Translations under genes and position numbers: made by a program
Shown here: in pieces, positions 27,764 through 36,374 of the stretch
Layout of the letters: each line of letters opens with the position of its first letter
Position numbering within the stretch: the first letter of the stretch is position 1
Notes under the pieces: generated by a model
The model's database searches: none
What the model saw: the letters and a program-made list of their open reading frames with translations, nothing else
What the model was told of the DNA's origin: nothing
Source of the DNA: Microvirga makkahensis
GTDB lineage: Bacteria; Pseudomonadota; Alphaproteobacteria; Rhizobiales; Beijerinckiaceae
DNA: 64,000 nt
Assembly: GCF_009830105.1 (NCBI RefSeq)
Contig: NZ_WURB01000010.1
Coordinates: 1 to 64,000, forward strand
Direction: 5' to 3'

Positions 27764-28791
27764 TGCCGGTTTCGAGCGCAGGAGGACGCCGCCGCGGGCG
27801 CATGAGCCAGATCAATTACTGGCCGGGCTTCGTGGACGCCCTGTCCACCCTGCTGCTCGCCATCATCTTCCTGATCTCGGTCTTCACAGTGGGGCAGTTC
27901 TTCCTGTCCACCGAAATCTCGGGCCGCGACACGGTGCTCGACCGGCTCAACCGGCAGATCGCGGAACTGACCGATCTTCTCTCCCTCGAACGCTCCGGAC
28001 GCCGCACGGTGGAGGAGAACCTCGCCGCCCTCCAGAGTACCCTGAAGGCCAACGAGGCCGAGCGGGCCCGCCTGCAGGGGCTTCTCGAATCCGGCAATGC
28101 GGCGCAGAGCCAGGCGGGCGAGCTGAACGTGGCCCTGGAGGCCGAGAGGCAGGCCACGGGACGCGCTCTCAGCCAGGTGGAAATCCTCAACCAGCAGATC
28201 GCCGCCATGCGGCGCCAGCTCGCGGCCCTGGAGGAGGCGCTCGCGGCTTCCGAGAACCGGGACAGGGAGAGCCAGGCCCGGATCGCTGATCTCGGCAGCC
28301 GCCTCAACGTGGCGCTGGCCCAGCGAGTGCAGGAACTGGCCCGCTATCGGTCGGACTTCTTCGGTCGCCTGCGCCAGATTCTCGGCAACCGGCCGGACGT
28401 GCGGATCGTCGGCGACCGCTTCGTGTTCCAGTCGGAAGTGCTCTTTCCCGCCGGCCAGGCCACCCTGCGCCCTGAAGCTGCAGGCGAACTCGACCGCATC
28501 GCGACCGCGCTCACGGAGCTGGAACGCCAGGTTCCGCCAGATATTCCGTGGGTGATTCGCGTCGACGGGCATACGGACCAGCGCCCCATCAACACCCCTC
28601 AATTCCCGTCGAACTGGGCCCTCTCCTCCGCCCGCGCCATCGCCGTGGTGCAGGCGCTGATCGCTCGGGGGGTGCAGCCCCAGCATCTCGTCGCCGCGGG
28701 CTTCGGCGAGTTCCAGCCCCTGGACAACGGCACGACGGAAGAGGCCTATGCGCGCAACCGGCGCATCGAGCTGAAGCTGACGGAGCGGTGA
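27763..28791 (+). CDS. MotB-like peptidoglycan-binding protein with coiled coil
   Basis: A 342-aa partner of the MotA-like protein. It has one membrane helix with a MotB-type Asp (WPGFVDALSTLLLAIIFLIS, Asp near residue 26). A long periplasmic coiled coil follows (about residues 60-190), then an OmpA-C-like peptidoglycan-binding domain (LRPEAAGELDRIATALTELE, VDGHTDQRPIN, NWALSSARAIAVV, EAYARNRRIELKL). This resembles MotB but with a coiled-coil insertion that would place the binding domain further from the membrane. The ATG at 27763 is coupled to the upstream stop; M14 (27802) is an alternative. Confidence 0.82.
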   Translation: MPVSSAGGRRRGRMSQINYWPGFVDALSTLLLAIIFLISVFTVGQFFLSTEISGRDTVLDRLNRQIAELTDLLSLERSGRRTVEENLAALQSTLKANEAERARLQGLLESGNAAQSQAGELNVALEAERQATGRALSQVEILNQQIAAMRRQLAALEEALAASENRDRESQARIADLGSRLNVALAQRVQELARYRSDFFGRLRQILGNRPDVRIVGDRFVFQSEVLFPAGQATLRPEAAGELDRIATALTELERQVPPDIPWVIRVDGHTDQRPINTPQFPSNWALSSARAIAVVQALIARGVQPQHLVAAGFGEFQPLDNGTTEEAYARNRRIELKLTER

Positions 28792-28794
28792 GGA

Positions 28795-28974
28795 TCAGGC
28801 GCTTTTGCCGAGCGCGCGGGCGACGTCCTTCACCTGGACACCGACACGCTTGACCGTATCCAGGATCCGCTGGCGCGGGACTCCCCATTTATCGGACCAG
28901 TAGCGCATCTCCCAGTCCTCATGGAGATTGATGCGGGCTGCATCCTGCGGATGCCTCCTGAAGGTGGCCGCCAT
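28795..28974 (-). CDS. Small DUF3606-type protein
   Basis: A 59-aa basic protein, MAATFRRHPQDAARINLHED followed by WEMRYWSDKWGVPRQRIL and a C-terminal VGVQVKDVARALGKSA. The tryptophan/tyrosine-rich centre and the VGxxVxxVxxxLGK ending are typical of the DUF3606 family (about 60 aa, function unknown). The frame ends 3 bp past the MotB-like stop, converging on it. The upstream AGGGATGGCGG is a poor Shine-Dalgarno. Confidence 0.7.
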   Translation of the reverse strand: MAATFRRHPQDAARINLHEDWEMRYWSDKWGVPRQRILDTVKRVGVQVKDVARALGKSA

Positions 28975-29061
28975 CCCTGACCTCCCTCGTCGTTTCAGGA
29001 GCCGATTTGCTGTCGGCCCTGAAACAACCGCGGGGGCGGGATTTGGTTCGCCGCGACACGC

Positions 29062-30861
29062 CTACTCGGCGGCGAGTTCGCGCTCCCGCTCGCCCGTGAA
29101 CTGGAGCCGGGCGAGACGCGCATAGAGACCGTCCTTGTGGAGCAGGGTCTCGTGCGTTCCCTCCTCCACGATCTGGCCCTTGTCCATGACGAGGATGCGG
29201 TCCGCCGACCGCACGGTAGCGAGCCGGTGGGCGATGACGAGAGTGGTGCGCCCTTCCATGAGCCGGTCGAGGGCTTCCTGCACCTTGCGCTCGCTTTCAG
29301 CGTCCAGCGCCGAAGTGGCCTCGTCGAGAAGCAGGATCGGCGCATCCTTGAGGATGGCGCGGGCAATGGCGAGACGCTGGCGCTGTCCGCCGGAGAGGGT
29401 CACGCCGCGCTCCCCGATGAGGGTCTCGTAGCCCTGCGGCAGGGCCTGGATGAAGCCATGGGCGGAGGCGAGCTCCGCCGCGCGGCGCACCTCCTCCTCG
29501 GAGGCCTCGGGGCGGCCATAGCGGATATTGTCGAGAACGCTCGCGGCGAAGATTGTGGGCTCCTGCGGCACCAGGGCCATGCGAGCGCGTAAGGAGGAGG
29601 GATCGGCCTCGGGGATCGGCACCCCATCGACCCGGATCGAGCCCCATTGCGGATCGTAGAAACGCAGCAGCAGCTGGAGAATGGTGCTCTTGCCCGCGCC
29701 CGAGGGTCCGACGATGGCGACCCGCTCGCCCGAAGCCACCGAAAAGCTCAAGCCGTGGAGGGCGCGCTGCTCGGACCGGGTTGGATAGGCGAAGTGCACG
29801 TCCCCGAAGGCGACGGTGCCGGGCGAAGGCTCCGGCAGGAGCTTCGGCTCGCGGGGTCTCTCGATGGCCGGCCTGGCAGCGAGGATCTCGCCCAGACGCT
29901 CCGCCGCGCCTGCGGCCTGCGACAGTTCGCCGTAGACCTCCGAGAGCTGGCCGAGCGAGCTCGCGGCGAAGACTGCGTAGAGCACGAATTGCGAAAGCCG
30001 GCCGCCGGTCATCTCGCCTGCGAGAACATCCTGAGCGCCGTACCAGAGCACGGCGACCACGCTGGCCGAGACCATGAAGATGCCTGCGCCGGTCAGGAAG
30101 GCGCGCATGGTGGTGGACAGGCGCGCGGCGTCGAAGGCCTCCTCGGCGGCCAGCGCGAAGCGGGAAGCGGTGAGACTCTCCATGCCGAAAGCCTGCATGG
30201 TCCGGACGGCGCCGATGGCCTCCGCCGCATAGGCCGAGGCATCGGCGAGCCTGTCCTGCGCCGCTCGCGAGCGCCGCCGCACCGCCCGCCCCGAGAGGAC
30301 GAGGGGCAGCACGATCACCGGAATGGCCAGCAGGACGAGGGCCGAAAGCTTCGGACTCGTGATGACCATGAGCACCACGGCGCCGGAGAACAGGAAGATG
30401 TTGCGCAGCGCGATCGAGATGCTCACCCCGAAGGCGGCCTTTACCTGGGTCGTGTCGGCCGTGAGCCGCGAGACGATCTCGCCGCTCTTGGTCTGGTCGA
30501 AGAAAGCCGGGTCGAGGGAGGTGAGATGCCGGAACACGGCGGAGCGCAGGTCCGCAACGACCCGCTCTCCCAGGGTGATGACGAGGTAGTAGCGAAGGGC
30601 GCTCGAGAGCGCGAGCACGGCCACCACCACGATCAGCAGGGCGAAATAGGCATTGATGTAGGCATGGCCCTCTTCCGAGAAACCGAAATCCACCACCCGG
30701 CGCACGGCGATGGGCACCACGAGGGTGGCCGCCGAGGCCATGACGAGCGCGGCGAGCGCCCCCGCAATCCGGCCCTTGTAAGCGAGGCCGTAGGGAATGA
30801 GCGGTTTCAGGGCACTGAGCGCGGCTTTGGAGCGGCGCTGTTGGTCTGGCAGATCGGCCAT
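29062..30861 (-). CDS. ABC transporter, fused permease/ATPase (MsbA-like)
   Basis: A 599-aa homodimeric-type ABC exporter. The N-terminal half has six predicted membrane helices (from about residue 25 to 305). The C-terminal half is the ATPase, with Walker A GPSGAGKST, signature LSGGQRQRLAIARA, Walker B ILLLDEATSALDAES and the H-loop IAHRLATV. The substrate is unknown; lipid A-type or multidrug exporters are the closest families. The ATG at 30861 was chosen because an upstream extension to 30954 is not family-like. It is divergent from rpmE, with 163 bp between starts. Confidence 0.9.
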   Translation of the reverse strand: MADLPDQQRRSKAALSALKPLIPYGLAYKGRIAGALAALVMASAATLVVPIAVRRVVDFGFSEEGHAYINAYFALLIVVVAVLALSSALRYYLVITLGERVVADLRSAVFRHLTSLDPAFFDQTKSGEIVSRLTADTTQVKAAFGVSISIALRNIFLFSGAVVLMVITSPKLSALVLLAIPVIVLPLVLSGRAVRRRSRAAQDRLADASAYAAEAIGAVRTMQAFGMESLTASRFALAAEEAFDAARLSTTMRAFLTGAGIFMVSASVVAVLWYGAQDVLAGEMTGGRLSQFVLYAVFAASSLGQLSEVYGELSQAAGAAERLGEILAARPAIERPREPKLLPEPSPGTVAFGDVHFAYPTRSEQRALHGLSFSVASGERVAIVGPSGAGKSTILQLLLRFYDPQWGSIRVDGVPIPEADPSSLRARMALVPQEPTIFAASVLDNIRYGRPEASEEEVRRAAELASAHGFIQALPQGYETLIGERGVTLSGGQRQRLAIARAILKDAPILLLDEATSALDAESERKVQEALDRLMEGRTTLVIAHRLATVRSADRILVMDKGQIVEEGTHETLLHKDGLYARLARLQFTGERERELAAE

Positions 30862-30918
30862 GGCAGCCTTTGTTGCGTCAATTCGCGGATTGGAGCGGTT
30901 TAACACCTTTGCCCCGGC

Positions 30919-30947
30919 TTGTTTCAAGGTTCTAAGTGAGGTATAGG
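30919..30947 (+). promoter_or_regulatory. Predicted promoter of rpmE
   Basis: TTGTTT (30919-30924) and TATAGG (30942-30947) with a 17-base spacer. The predicted transcription start is near 30955, about 70 nt before the rpmE ATG. Based on consensus only. Confidence 0.5.
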
Positions 30948-31024
30948 CGCGCATTCATCAATTCAGGCTCGATCTTACGCTGCGGGCTGACCAGATGTGG
31001 CTGGCCGCGAGAAGGACTATGGCA

Positions 31025-31264
31025 ATGGCGCGCAAAGAAACCGATCATCCCGACTACCACTTCATCAAGGTGGTCATGACCAACGGCACCGAGTACACCA
31101 CTCGCTCGACCTACGGCAAAGAGGGCGACACCCTCAACCTCGACATCGACCCCAACACTCATCCGGCCTGGACCGGCGGCCAGCAGCAACTGCTCGACCG
31201 CGGCGGCCGCGTATCTCGCTTCACCTCGAAGTTCGGCAATCTGGGCATCGGCAGCAAGAAGTAA
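31025..31264 (+). CDS. rpmE: 50S ribosomal protein L31, zinc-free type
   Basis: A 79-aa L31: [55 protein letters not shown]. The CxC and CxxC zinc ligands of E. coli RpmE are absent, as I expect for the C-minus form found in many alphaproteobacteria. Zinc-dependent exchange of L31 variants is therefore not implied here. It has its own promoter and terminator. An ATG at 30995 in frame would add 10 residues not typical of the family. Confidence 0.96.
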   Translation: MARKETDHPDYHFIKVVMTNGTEYTTRSTYGKEGDTLNLDIDPNTHPAWTGGQQQLLDRGGRVSRFTSKFGNLGIGSKK

Positions 31265-31297
31265 TCCGGCTCTTTCGGATCTTCCAAGCAATGCAAT

Positions 31298-31323
31298 AAG
31301 CCCCGCTGCCGCGGGGCTTTTTC
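31298..31323 (+). terminator. Intrinsic terminator after rpmE
   Basis: Stem AAGCCCCGC/GCGGGGCTT with loop TGCC, followed by TTTT. It ends the single-gene rpmE transcript. Confidence 0.85.
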
Positions 31324-31330
31324 GTTGCCG

Positions 31331-31864
31331 TCATTCTGTCGGCGCGAATGCCTTTTCCAGCAGGCCGATCTGGGCCGCCACCGGGTTCACCCCCTGCGGC
31401 TGCGGCGCCGCAGCCTCGACTTCGGAGAGCAGACGCTCGAGGTGAAGGATGCGGGCGTGGAGGCGGGTCGCGAGCCCGATCAGCTCCCGCAGGCGGGCCG
31501 GCAGGGCCTCGTATTCCACAAGCGTGGTGGCGGTCTCCACCGAGTTCAGGCGCACGCGTGCCTTCTCGGCGCGGGCTTGGTCCGGGGTGATCTCGCCCTC
31601 GGCGACGGCCCGCTGGAGAAGAAGCCAGGAAGCGATTTGCATGAGGCGGGTGGTCAGGCGCATGCTCTCGCTGGCATAGGCCACGCTTGCCTCGCGCCGA
31701 AGGAGGCGCGAATCCTCGCGGCCCTGGCCGTCGAGGTAAGCGGCCGTCTCCTCGACCAGCTCCATTCCCTCCTGGAACAGAGCCGTGAAGGCCTCGGACC
31801 CCACAAAGCTCTGCCCGAAGCGGACAGGATCCACGTCAAGTTTGATCACGTCGGGTTCACTCAC
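31331..31864 (-). CDS. rcdA: CtrA-degradation adaptor RcdA (DUF1465 family)
   Basis: In Caulobacter RcdA acts with CpdR and PopA to deliver CtrA and other cell-cycle proteins to ClpXP. The 177-aa product (RcdA is about 173 aa) is mostly helical. It contains GQSFVGSEAFTALFQEGMEL, SESMRLTTRLMQIASWLLLQ and GEITPDQARAEKARVRL, the conserved regions of the DUF1465 family. The GTG at 31864 is preferred; the frame to 32065 would add 67 basic, unfamiliar residues. The disordered C terminus implicated in adaptor function in Caulobacter seems short here. Confidence 0.85.
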   Translation of the reverse strand: MSEPDVIKLDVDPVRFGQSFVGSEAFTALFQEGMELVEETAAYLDGQGREDSRLLRREASVAYASESMRLTTRLMQIASWLLLQRAVAEGEITPDQARAEKARVRLNSVETATTLVEYEALPARLRELIGLATRLHARILHLERLLSEVEAAAPQPQGVNPVAAQIGLLEKAFAPTE

Positions 31865-32129
31865 CCACCGTCTCCCAAGGCGCTTCGCCCGGCCCAGAGC
31901 CAAGCGATGTTCGATGTCGGAAGGGAATATAGAACGGACGCTTGCAGGATGCTCTGGTAACCTCTTCTTAAGGTTAAGCGCGAGAAGCCCGACAAAAAGC
32001 GAGCCGCCGGAGCGGCTCTTCAAGTCGACAGGGAAGCGTCTAACAGGAGTGGGAGGAAGAACCACTCGAAGCGTCCAGCGGGAGAAGACTGGACACCGTC
32101 ATGAAGCGCCCCAAGCCGTTAAAAATGCG

Positions 32130-32336
32130 TTAACCTTGGCCGAGCCGGAACAAGGCGCTGGCGGCGGCGCGGGTGTCTTCCTTGGCGGCCTTGGCTTCCT
32201 TCAGGCGAGCGACTTCCTTTTCCAGCAACGCGATACGCTCGTCGAGCTCATCGACGGAGAGCATCGACAGGTCCTGGCCGATCTCGTGGGCGCTCAACGC
32301 GGTCCGCGGTTCGTCGGCGAAGGGATCGAAGGCCAT
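32130..32336 (-). CDS. Small DUF1192-family protein
   Basis: A 68-aa acidic protein beginning MAFDPFADEPRTALSAHEIG, with a predicted coiled coil (SVDELDERIALLEKEVARLK) and a short tail. It fits the DUF1192 family of alphaproteobacteria. A strong GGAGGAGAA precedes the ATG. It lies between rcdA and a divergent quinone oxidoreductase (102 bp between starts). Function unknown. Confidence 0.8.
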   Translation of the reverse strand: MAFDPFADEPRTALSAHEIGQDLSMLSVDELDERIALLEKEVARLKEAKAAKEDTRAAASALFRLGQG

Positions 32337-32438
32337 GGCATTCTCCTCCTGAAGAGATGTCGTTCGAACGTTAATCCGGCATGCACACCTTGCCAACTTC
32401 GCCCTATATGAGCGGAGCTTGACCAAAGGAGGGAAAAT

Positions 32439-33437
32439 ATGGAGCCGATTCCAGGCACGATGCGCGCGGTGATCGCCGAGGGCAGCGGCGGACCGGAAGT
32501 TCTGAAGGCGGTCGAGCGGCCGGTGCCCCAGCCCAAGGAGGGCGAGATCCTGGTCCGGGTGCGGGCCGCGGGCGTGAATCGCCCGGACGTGATCCAGCGT
32601 CAGGGTGGCTATCCTCCTCCACCCGGCGCGCCGGACATCCTGGGCCTCGAACTCGCCGGCGAGGTGGTGGGCTCGGACCCGAACGCCAATCGCTTTCCGC
32701 TCGGCGCCAGGGTGATGGCTCTGGTAGCCGGCGGCGCTTACGCCGACTTTGCGGTGGTTCACGAAAGCAACGCCCTGCCCGTCCCAGAGGGGCTGTCCTT
32801 CGAGGAAGCAGGCGCGATCCCGGAGACCTATTTCACCGTCTGGACCAATGTGTTCGAGCGCGGCGGCCTGAAGCCCGGCGAAACGCTCCTCGTCCATGGC
32901 GGCACCTCGGGGATCGGCACCACCGCCATCCAACTCGCCAAGGCTTTCGGGGCGACCGTGATCGCCACCGCCGGCAGTCCGGAGAAATGCGAATCCTGCC
33001 GACGGCTCGGCGCGGACGTCGCGGTCAATTACCGCAGCGAGGATTTCGTCGCCGTGGTGAAGGAGCGAACCGAAGGGCGCGGTGCGGACGTGATTCTCGA
33101 CATGGTCGGGGGCGACTACATCCCGCGCAATCACGAGGCTGCGGCCCAGGACGGACGCATCGTGCAGATCGCTTTTCTCAAGGACAGCAAGGTCGAGCTG
33201 GACTTTCGCCGCCTCATGCTCAAGCGCCTCACCCATACGGGCTCGACCCTGCGCTCACGCTCCGTCTCCGAGAAGGCCGCTATCGCCGAGGCGCTTGAGG
33301 CCAAGGTGCTTCCCTTGCTGGAGGAGGGGCGATGCAAGCCTGTGATGGATTCGACCTTCGCCCTGGACGAAGTGGCCAAGGCTCATGCCCGCATGGATTC
33401 CGGCGAGCATATCGGAAAAATCGTGCTGCGCCTGTAG
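32439..33437 (+). CDS. NAD(P)H-quinone oxidoreductase, zinc-free MDR family
   Basis: A 332-aa medium-chain dehydrogenase/reductase of the zeta-crystallin/Qor type, with MRAVIAEGSGGPEVL, the conserved GVNRPDVIQRQGGYPPPPGA, and the NADPH-binding VHGGTSGIGTTAIQLAKAFG. Structural zinc ligands of alcohol dehydrogenases are absent. A strong AAAGGAGG precedes the ATG. Physiological substrate unknown. Confidence 0.9.
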   Translation: MEPIPGTMRAVIAEGSGGPEVLKAVERPVPQPKEGEILVRVRAAGVNRPDVIQRQGGYPPPPGAPDILGLELAGEVVGSDPNANRFPLGARVMALVAGGAYADFAVVHESNALPVPEGLSFEEAGAIPETYFTVWTNVFERGGLKPGETLLVHGGTSGIGTTAIQLAKAFGATVIATAGSPEKCESCRRLGADVAVNYRSEDFVAVVKERTEGRGADVILDMVGGDYIPRNHEAAAQDGRIVQIAFLKDSKVELDFRRLMLKRLTHTGSTLRSRSVSEKAAIAEALEAKVLPLLEEGRCKPVMDSTFALDEVAKAHARMDSGEHIGKIVLRL

Positions 33438-33550
33438 CGCGCCGGCGGAACAGCGCCCCATCCTCCGCACCGTCGATGCGGCTCGCTCCGAAAGCCCCGC
33501 ATCGGGCGGGGCCCGGAACGGGCTACTTTCTACGTCCGATGCGTTAGAGT

Positions 33551-33579
33551 TTGCAACATCGCTCCACGCTCCCTATAAT
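33551..33579 (+). promoter_or_regulatory. Predicted promoter of trcR
   Basis: TTGCAA (33551-33556) and a perfect TATAAT (33574-33579) with a 17-base spacer, the best sigma-70 match I found in the window. The predicted start is near 33586, giving a leader of about 110 nt before the ATG at 33698. Confidence 0.6.
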
Positions 33580-33697
33580 CATCCCGTTTCCCTCACAATG
33601 TGAGACGAGATGCTCCGGTCCGGACCGGTTCGGAGCGCAAGAGAGTTTTGCCGTGCGGCGCCGATGTCCGGTGCCCGGCTCCAAGGAGGTTCGCCCC

Positions 33698-34414
33698 ATG
33701 TCCCAGGGACCGCTGATGCCAAAGGCGACGGCCGTTTGGCTCGTCGAGAACACATCCCTATCGTTCGACCAGATCGCCGATTTCTGCAAGCTCCACCCGC
33801 TCGAGGTGAAGGGCATCGCGGACGGCGAGGTTGCGGCAGGCATCAAGGGCCTCGACCCGATCACCACGGGCCAGCTGACCCGCGAGGAGATCGAGAAAGC
33901 TCAGGCAAACCCCAGTCACCGTCTGCGCCTCGCCGAGTCGCGGGTGAAGCTGCCCGAGCAGAAGCGGGTGAAGAAGGGCCCGCGATACACCCCCGTCTCG
34001 CGCCGCCACGACCGCCCCAACGCGATCCTCTGGCTCGTGCGCAATCACCCCGAGCTCAAGGATGCGCAGATCATGCGCCTGGTGGGCACCACCAAGACCA
34101 CGATCCAGCAGGTCCGCGACCGCACCCACTGGAACTCGGCGAGCCTCACCCCGATGGATCCGGTGACGCTCGGCCTGTGCTCGCAGATCGACCTGGATTT
34201 CGAGGTGCAGCGCGCCGCCAAGGACCGCCCGCAGGTGGAGACGCAGGAATACGGCGGCACCCTGATGCCGGCCGAGGTCACCACGGCCGAGCCGGCTCGC
34301 GACGAGCCCTTCGCCGACATGAGCCGCCCGAAGCCGCAGGAAGAGGACATCGACGTGAACTCGGTCTTCGCGAAACTGAAGCAGCTCAAGCGCTCGGACG
34401 ACGAGGAAGAGTAA
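33698..34414 (+). CDS. trcR: Cell cycle transcriptional regulator TrcR (DUF1013)
   Basis: A 238-aa protein matching the DUF1013/TrcR family, a conserved alphaproteobacterial regulator tied to cell-cycle transcription. Seen: an N-terminal helical segment (KATAVWLVENTSLSFDQIAD) and a second, related segment NAILWLVRNHPELKDAQIMR followed by GTTKTTIQQVRDRTHWN. These look like two helix-turn-helix-like units. The C terminus is acidic (EEDIDVNSVFAKLKQLKRSD). AAGGAGG precedes the ATG. It is a monocistronic unit with its own promoter and terminator. Confidence 0.88.
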   Translation: MSQGPLMPKATAVWLVENTSLSFDQIADFCKLHPLEVKGIADGEVAAGIKGLDPITTGQLTREEIEKAQANPSHRLRLAESRVKLPEQKRVKKGPRYTPVSRRHDRPNAILWLVRNHPELKDAQIMRLVGTTKTTIQQVRDRTHWNSASLTPMDPVTLGLCSQIDLDFEVQRAAKDRPQVETQEYGGTLMPAEVTTAEPARDEPFADMSRPKPQEEDIDVNSVFAKLKQLKRSDDEEE

Positions 34415-34422
34415 AGCAAGAG

Positions 34423-34448
34423 GGCCCGGAGCGATCCGGGCCTTTTTT
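34423..34448 (+). terminator. Intrinsic terminator after trcR
   Basis: Stem GGCCCGGA/TCCGGGCC (8 bp, GCGA tetraloop) followed by six T. It separates trcR from the converging sorbosone-dehydrogenase gene. Confidence 0.9.
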
Positions 34449-34456
34449 GTCCGGGA

Positions 34457-35740
34457 TCAGTTCCTTGTAACTCTCCAGACCGTGTTCGACAGATCGTCAG
34501 CCACGATCAAAGCGCCGCGCGGATCCACCGTCACCCCGACCGGTCGTCCCCGCGTGTTGCCGTCGTCGACCAGAAAGCCGGAAACAAAATCGATCGGCTC
34601 GCCGGCGGGCTGGCCGTCGCGGAACGGCACGAAGATCACTCTGTAGCCGACCGGCACGCTACGGTTCCAACTGCCATGCTCGCCGACAAACACCCCTTCG
34701 GCGAAATCCGCGCCCATGGCCGGGGCCGAGAAGGCAAGGCCGAGCGCCGCCACATGCGATCCCAGGCTGTAATCCGGGCGAATCGCCGCGGCGACCTTCT
34801 CCGGATCCTGCGGCTGGGCGCGCGGATCGATGTTCTGCCCCCAATAACTGTAGGGCCAGCCGTAGAAGCCGCCCTCTCGTACGGAGGTCAGATAATCGGG
34901 CACGAGGTTGGGACCGATCTCATCCCGCTCGTTCACCACCGCCCAGAGCTGCCCCGTTCCCGGCTGGATGGCAAGAGCCGTGGGATTGCGAAGGCCGGTC
35001 GCGTAGGGCTTGTGCGCACCGGTCCGGGGATCGATCTGCCAGATCATTGCCCGGTCTTCCTCGACGTCCATCCCGCGCTCGGTGATGTTGCTGTTGGAGC
35101 CGATACCGACATAGAGAAAGCGCCCGTCGGCGCTCGCGGTCATCGCCTTCGTCCAGTGGTGATTAATCACGGCTGGGAGATCCGCTACCTTCACCGGCGG
35201 CCCGCTCGCCTGGGTCTGCCCGTCCTGATAATCGAAGCGCACCAGCGCGTCCTGGTTGGCAACGAATATGGCGCCGTTAACCAGGGCGAGGCCGTAGGGA
35301 GCGTTCAGGCCGTCAGCGAAGACGCCCTGTCTCTCGTAGGTGCCGTCGCCGTCTGCGTCGCGCAGCAGCGTCAGCCGATCCCCACCCTCGACCTGGCTCT
35401 TGCCGAGGCTCTTGATAAAGCCCGCGATGATGTCCTTGGGGCGCAGCGAAGGCGCGTAGCCCCCCGCCCCCTCCGCGACCAGAATATCGCCGTTGGGAAG
35501 AACCAAGGTCTGGCGCGGGATCTTGAGATCCGTAGCGATCGGTTGGATCCTGAAGCCCTCCGGCACCTTTGGGAGATCGTTGCCCCAATTGGCGGGACGA
35601 GGGATCTTCATAGATGGCAACAGGCCCCGCTGCGCCTCGGGCAGGTTCGGGTTTGAGCCGTATTGCACTGGGTCGGGCTCACTGTTGCAGGCGGACAGGG
35701 TGACGGCCAGGACGCCGATCAGGAGGGCGGAGCGGATCAT
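34457..35740 (-). CDS. PQQ-dependent sugar (sorbosone) dehydrogenase-like lipoprotein
   Basis: A 427-aa beta-propeller oxidoreductase of the soluble glucose/L-sorbosone dehydrogenase family. A lipoprotein signal (VLAVTLSAC) puts it in the periplasm or membrane. Visible are the family's opening LPEGFRI-like motif (KVPEGFRIQPIATDLKIPR), GDILVAEGAGG, LRDADGDGTYERQGVF, and a central VINHHWTKAMTASADGRFLY with the His pair. Whether it binds PQQ cannot be told by eye. Its ATG overlaps the upstream DUF2231 stop (ATGA). Confidence 0.85.
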   Translation of the reverse strand: MIRSALLIGVLAVTLSACNSEPDPVQYGSNPNLPEAQRGLLPSMKIPRPANWGNDLPKVPEGFRIQPIATDLKIPRQTLVLPNGDILVAEGAGGYAPSLRPKDIIAGFIKSLGKSQVEGGDRLTLLRDADGDGTYERQGVFADGLNAPYGLALVNGAIFVANQDALVRFDYQDGQTQASGPPVKVADLPAVINHHWTKAMTASADGRFLYVGIGSNSNITERGMDVEEDRAMIWQIDPRTGAHKPYATGLRNPTALAIQPGTGQLWAVVNERDEIGPNLVPDYLTSVREGGFYGWPYSYWGQNIDPRAQPQDPEKVAAAIRPDYSLGSHVAALGLAFSAPAMGADFAEGVFVGEHGSWNRSVPVGYRVIFVPFRDGQPAGEPIDFVSGFLVDDGNTRGRPVGVTVDPRGALIVADDLSNTVWRVTRN

Positions 35741-36168
35741 TTCACCTCCCCTGTCCGAAACCCGGAATACCCGATCCAGGCGGCCGCGAGAGCCAGCAGC
35801 GTCGTGATCGCCGAGAGATAAAGCCCCTCCGGCATGGTCGCCCAGGCATCCTTCGCGTGAACGAGGGCATTGACGAAACCGAGCCCCCACATGGCGAGCA
35901 GCACGACGAAATAGACGACCAGCCGCCCCTTGCGTGCCGTTCCTCTGCGAAAGAGATTGATGAGCGCCCAAAGCACCGCAAAGGTGCCGACAAGCAGCCC
36001 GCCGGCAATGAGCCACGATGAGAAATTGGCCCATTGCACGTGGAAGCTCGACCGATAGGCGAAATCGCTGACCAGCGCACCCAGAAACAGGGGAAGCGGA
36101 AAGGCGAGAAGGATCGCGTGAAGGGGATGAAGCGGCCTTGGAGGACCCGGGCTGGATGCGACAACCAC
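35737..36168 (-). CDS. DUF2231 membrane protein
   Basis: A 143-aa membrane protein with about four helices and the N-terminal HPLHAILLAFPLPLFLGALV motif of DUF2231, seen with redox partners. The GTG at 36168 has AGAGGAG 5 bases upstream; an ATG at 36201 would add 11 residues with no such signal. Its stop overlaps the start of the sorbosone-dehydrogenase-like gene, so the two are translationally coupled; it could be a heme- or quinone-linked membrane partner, which is inference. Confidence 0.8.
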   Translation of the reverse strand: MVVASSPGPPRPLHPLHAILLAFPLPLFLGALVSDFAYRSSFHVQWANFSSWLIAGGLLVGTFAVLWALINLFRRGTARKGRLVVYFVVLLAMWGLGFVNALVHAKDAWATMPEGLYLSAITTLLALAAAWIGYSGFRTGEVK

Positions 36169-36328
36169 AGCGTCTCCTCTCGTTCCTAAAGCCGGTCGCA
36201 TGACCCGCGTCCGACAGAGATCTCAGCGGGTCAATGCATCAAAGTTCGGGAAGTTTCGAAACCGGTTTCGACCTCCTGACCGGATCCGTATCGATTGCCA
36301 CAGCCGTCAGATGCTCCATCGTAGGGAG

Positions 36329-36374
36329 AGCGCATCGTGCGAGACACCGGATCTACTTTTCCGCACGATGCGCT
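36329..36374. repeat. Family D inverted repeat, complete copy
   Basis: Perfect 13-bp arms AGCGCATCGTGCG (36329-36341) and CGCACGATGCGCT (36362-36374) around a core containing CCGGATCTACTTTT. The right arm overlaps the prpE stop codon by two bases, so the element abuts the gene and could act in 3'-end folding. Confidence 0.75.

Noticed and set aside
26804-28791. Zorya-type defence system (ZorA/ZorB)
   Set aside because: Only the MotA/MotB-like pair is present; no ZorC, ZorD or ZorE gene is nearby, and the neighbours are a phosphatase and a DUF3606 gene.
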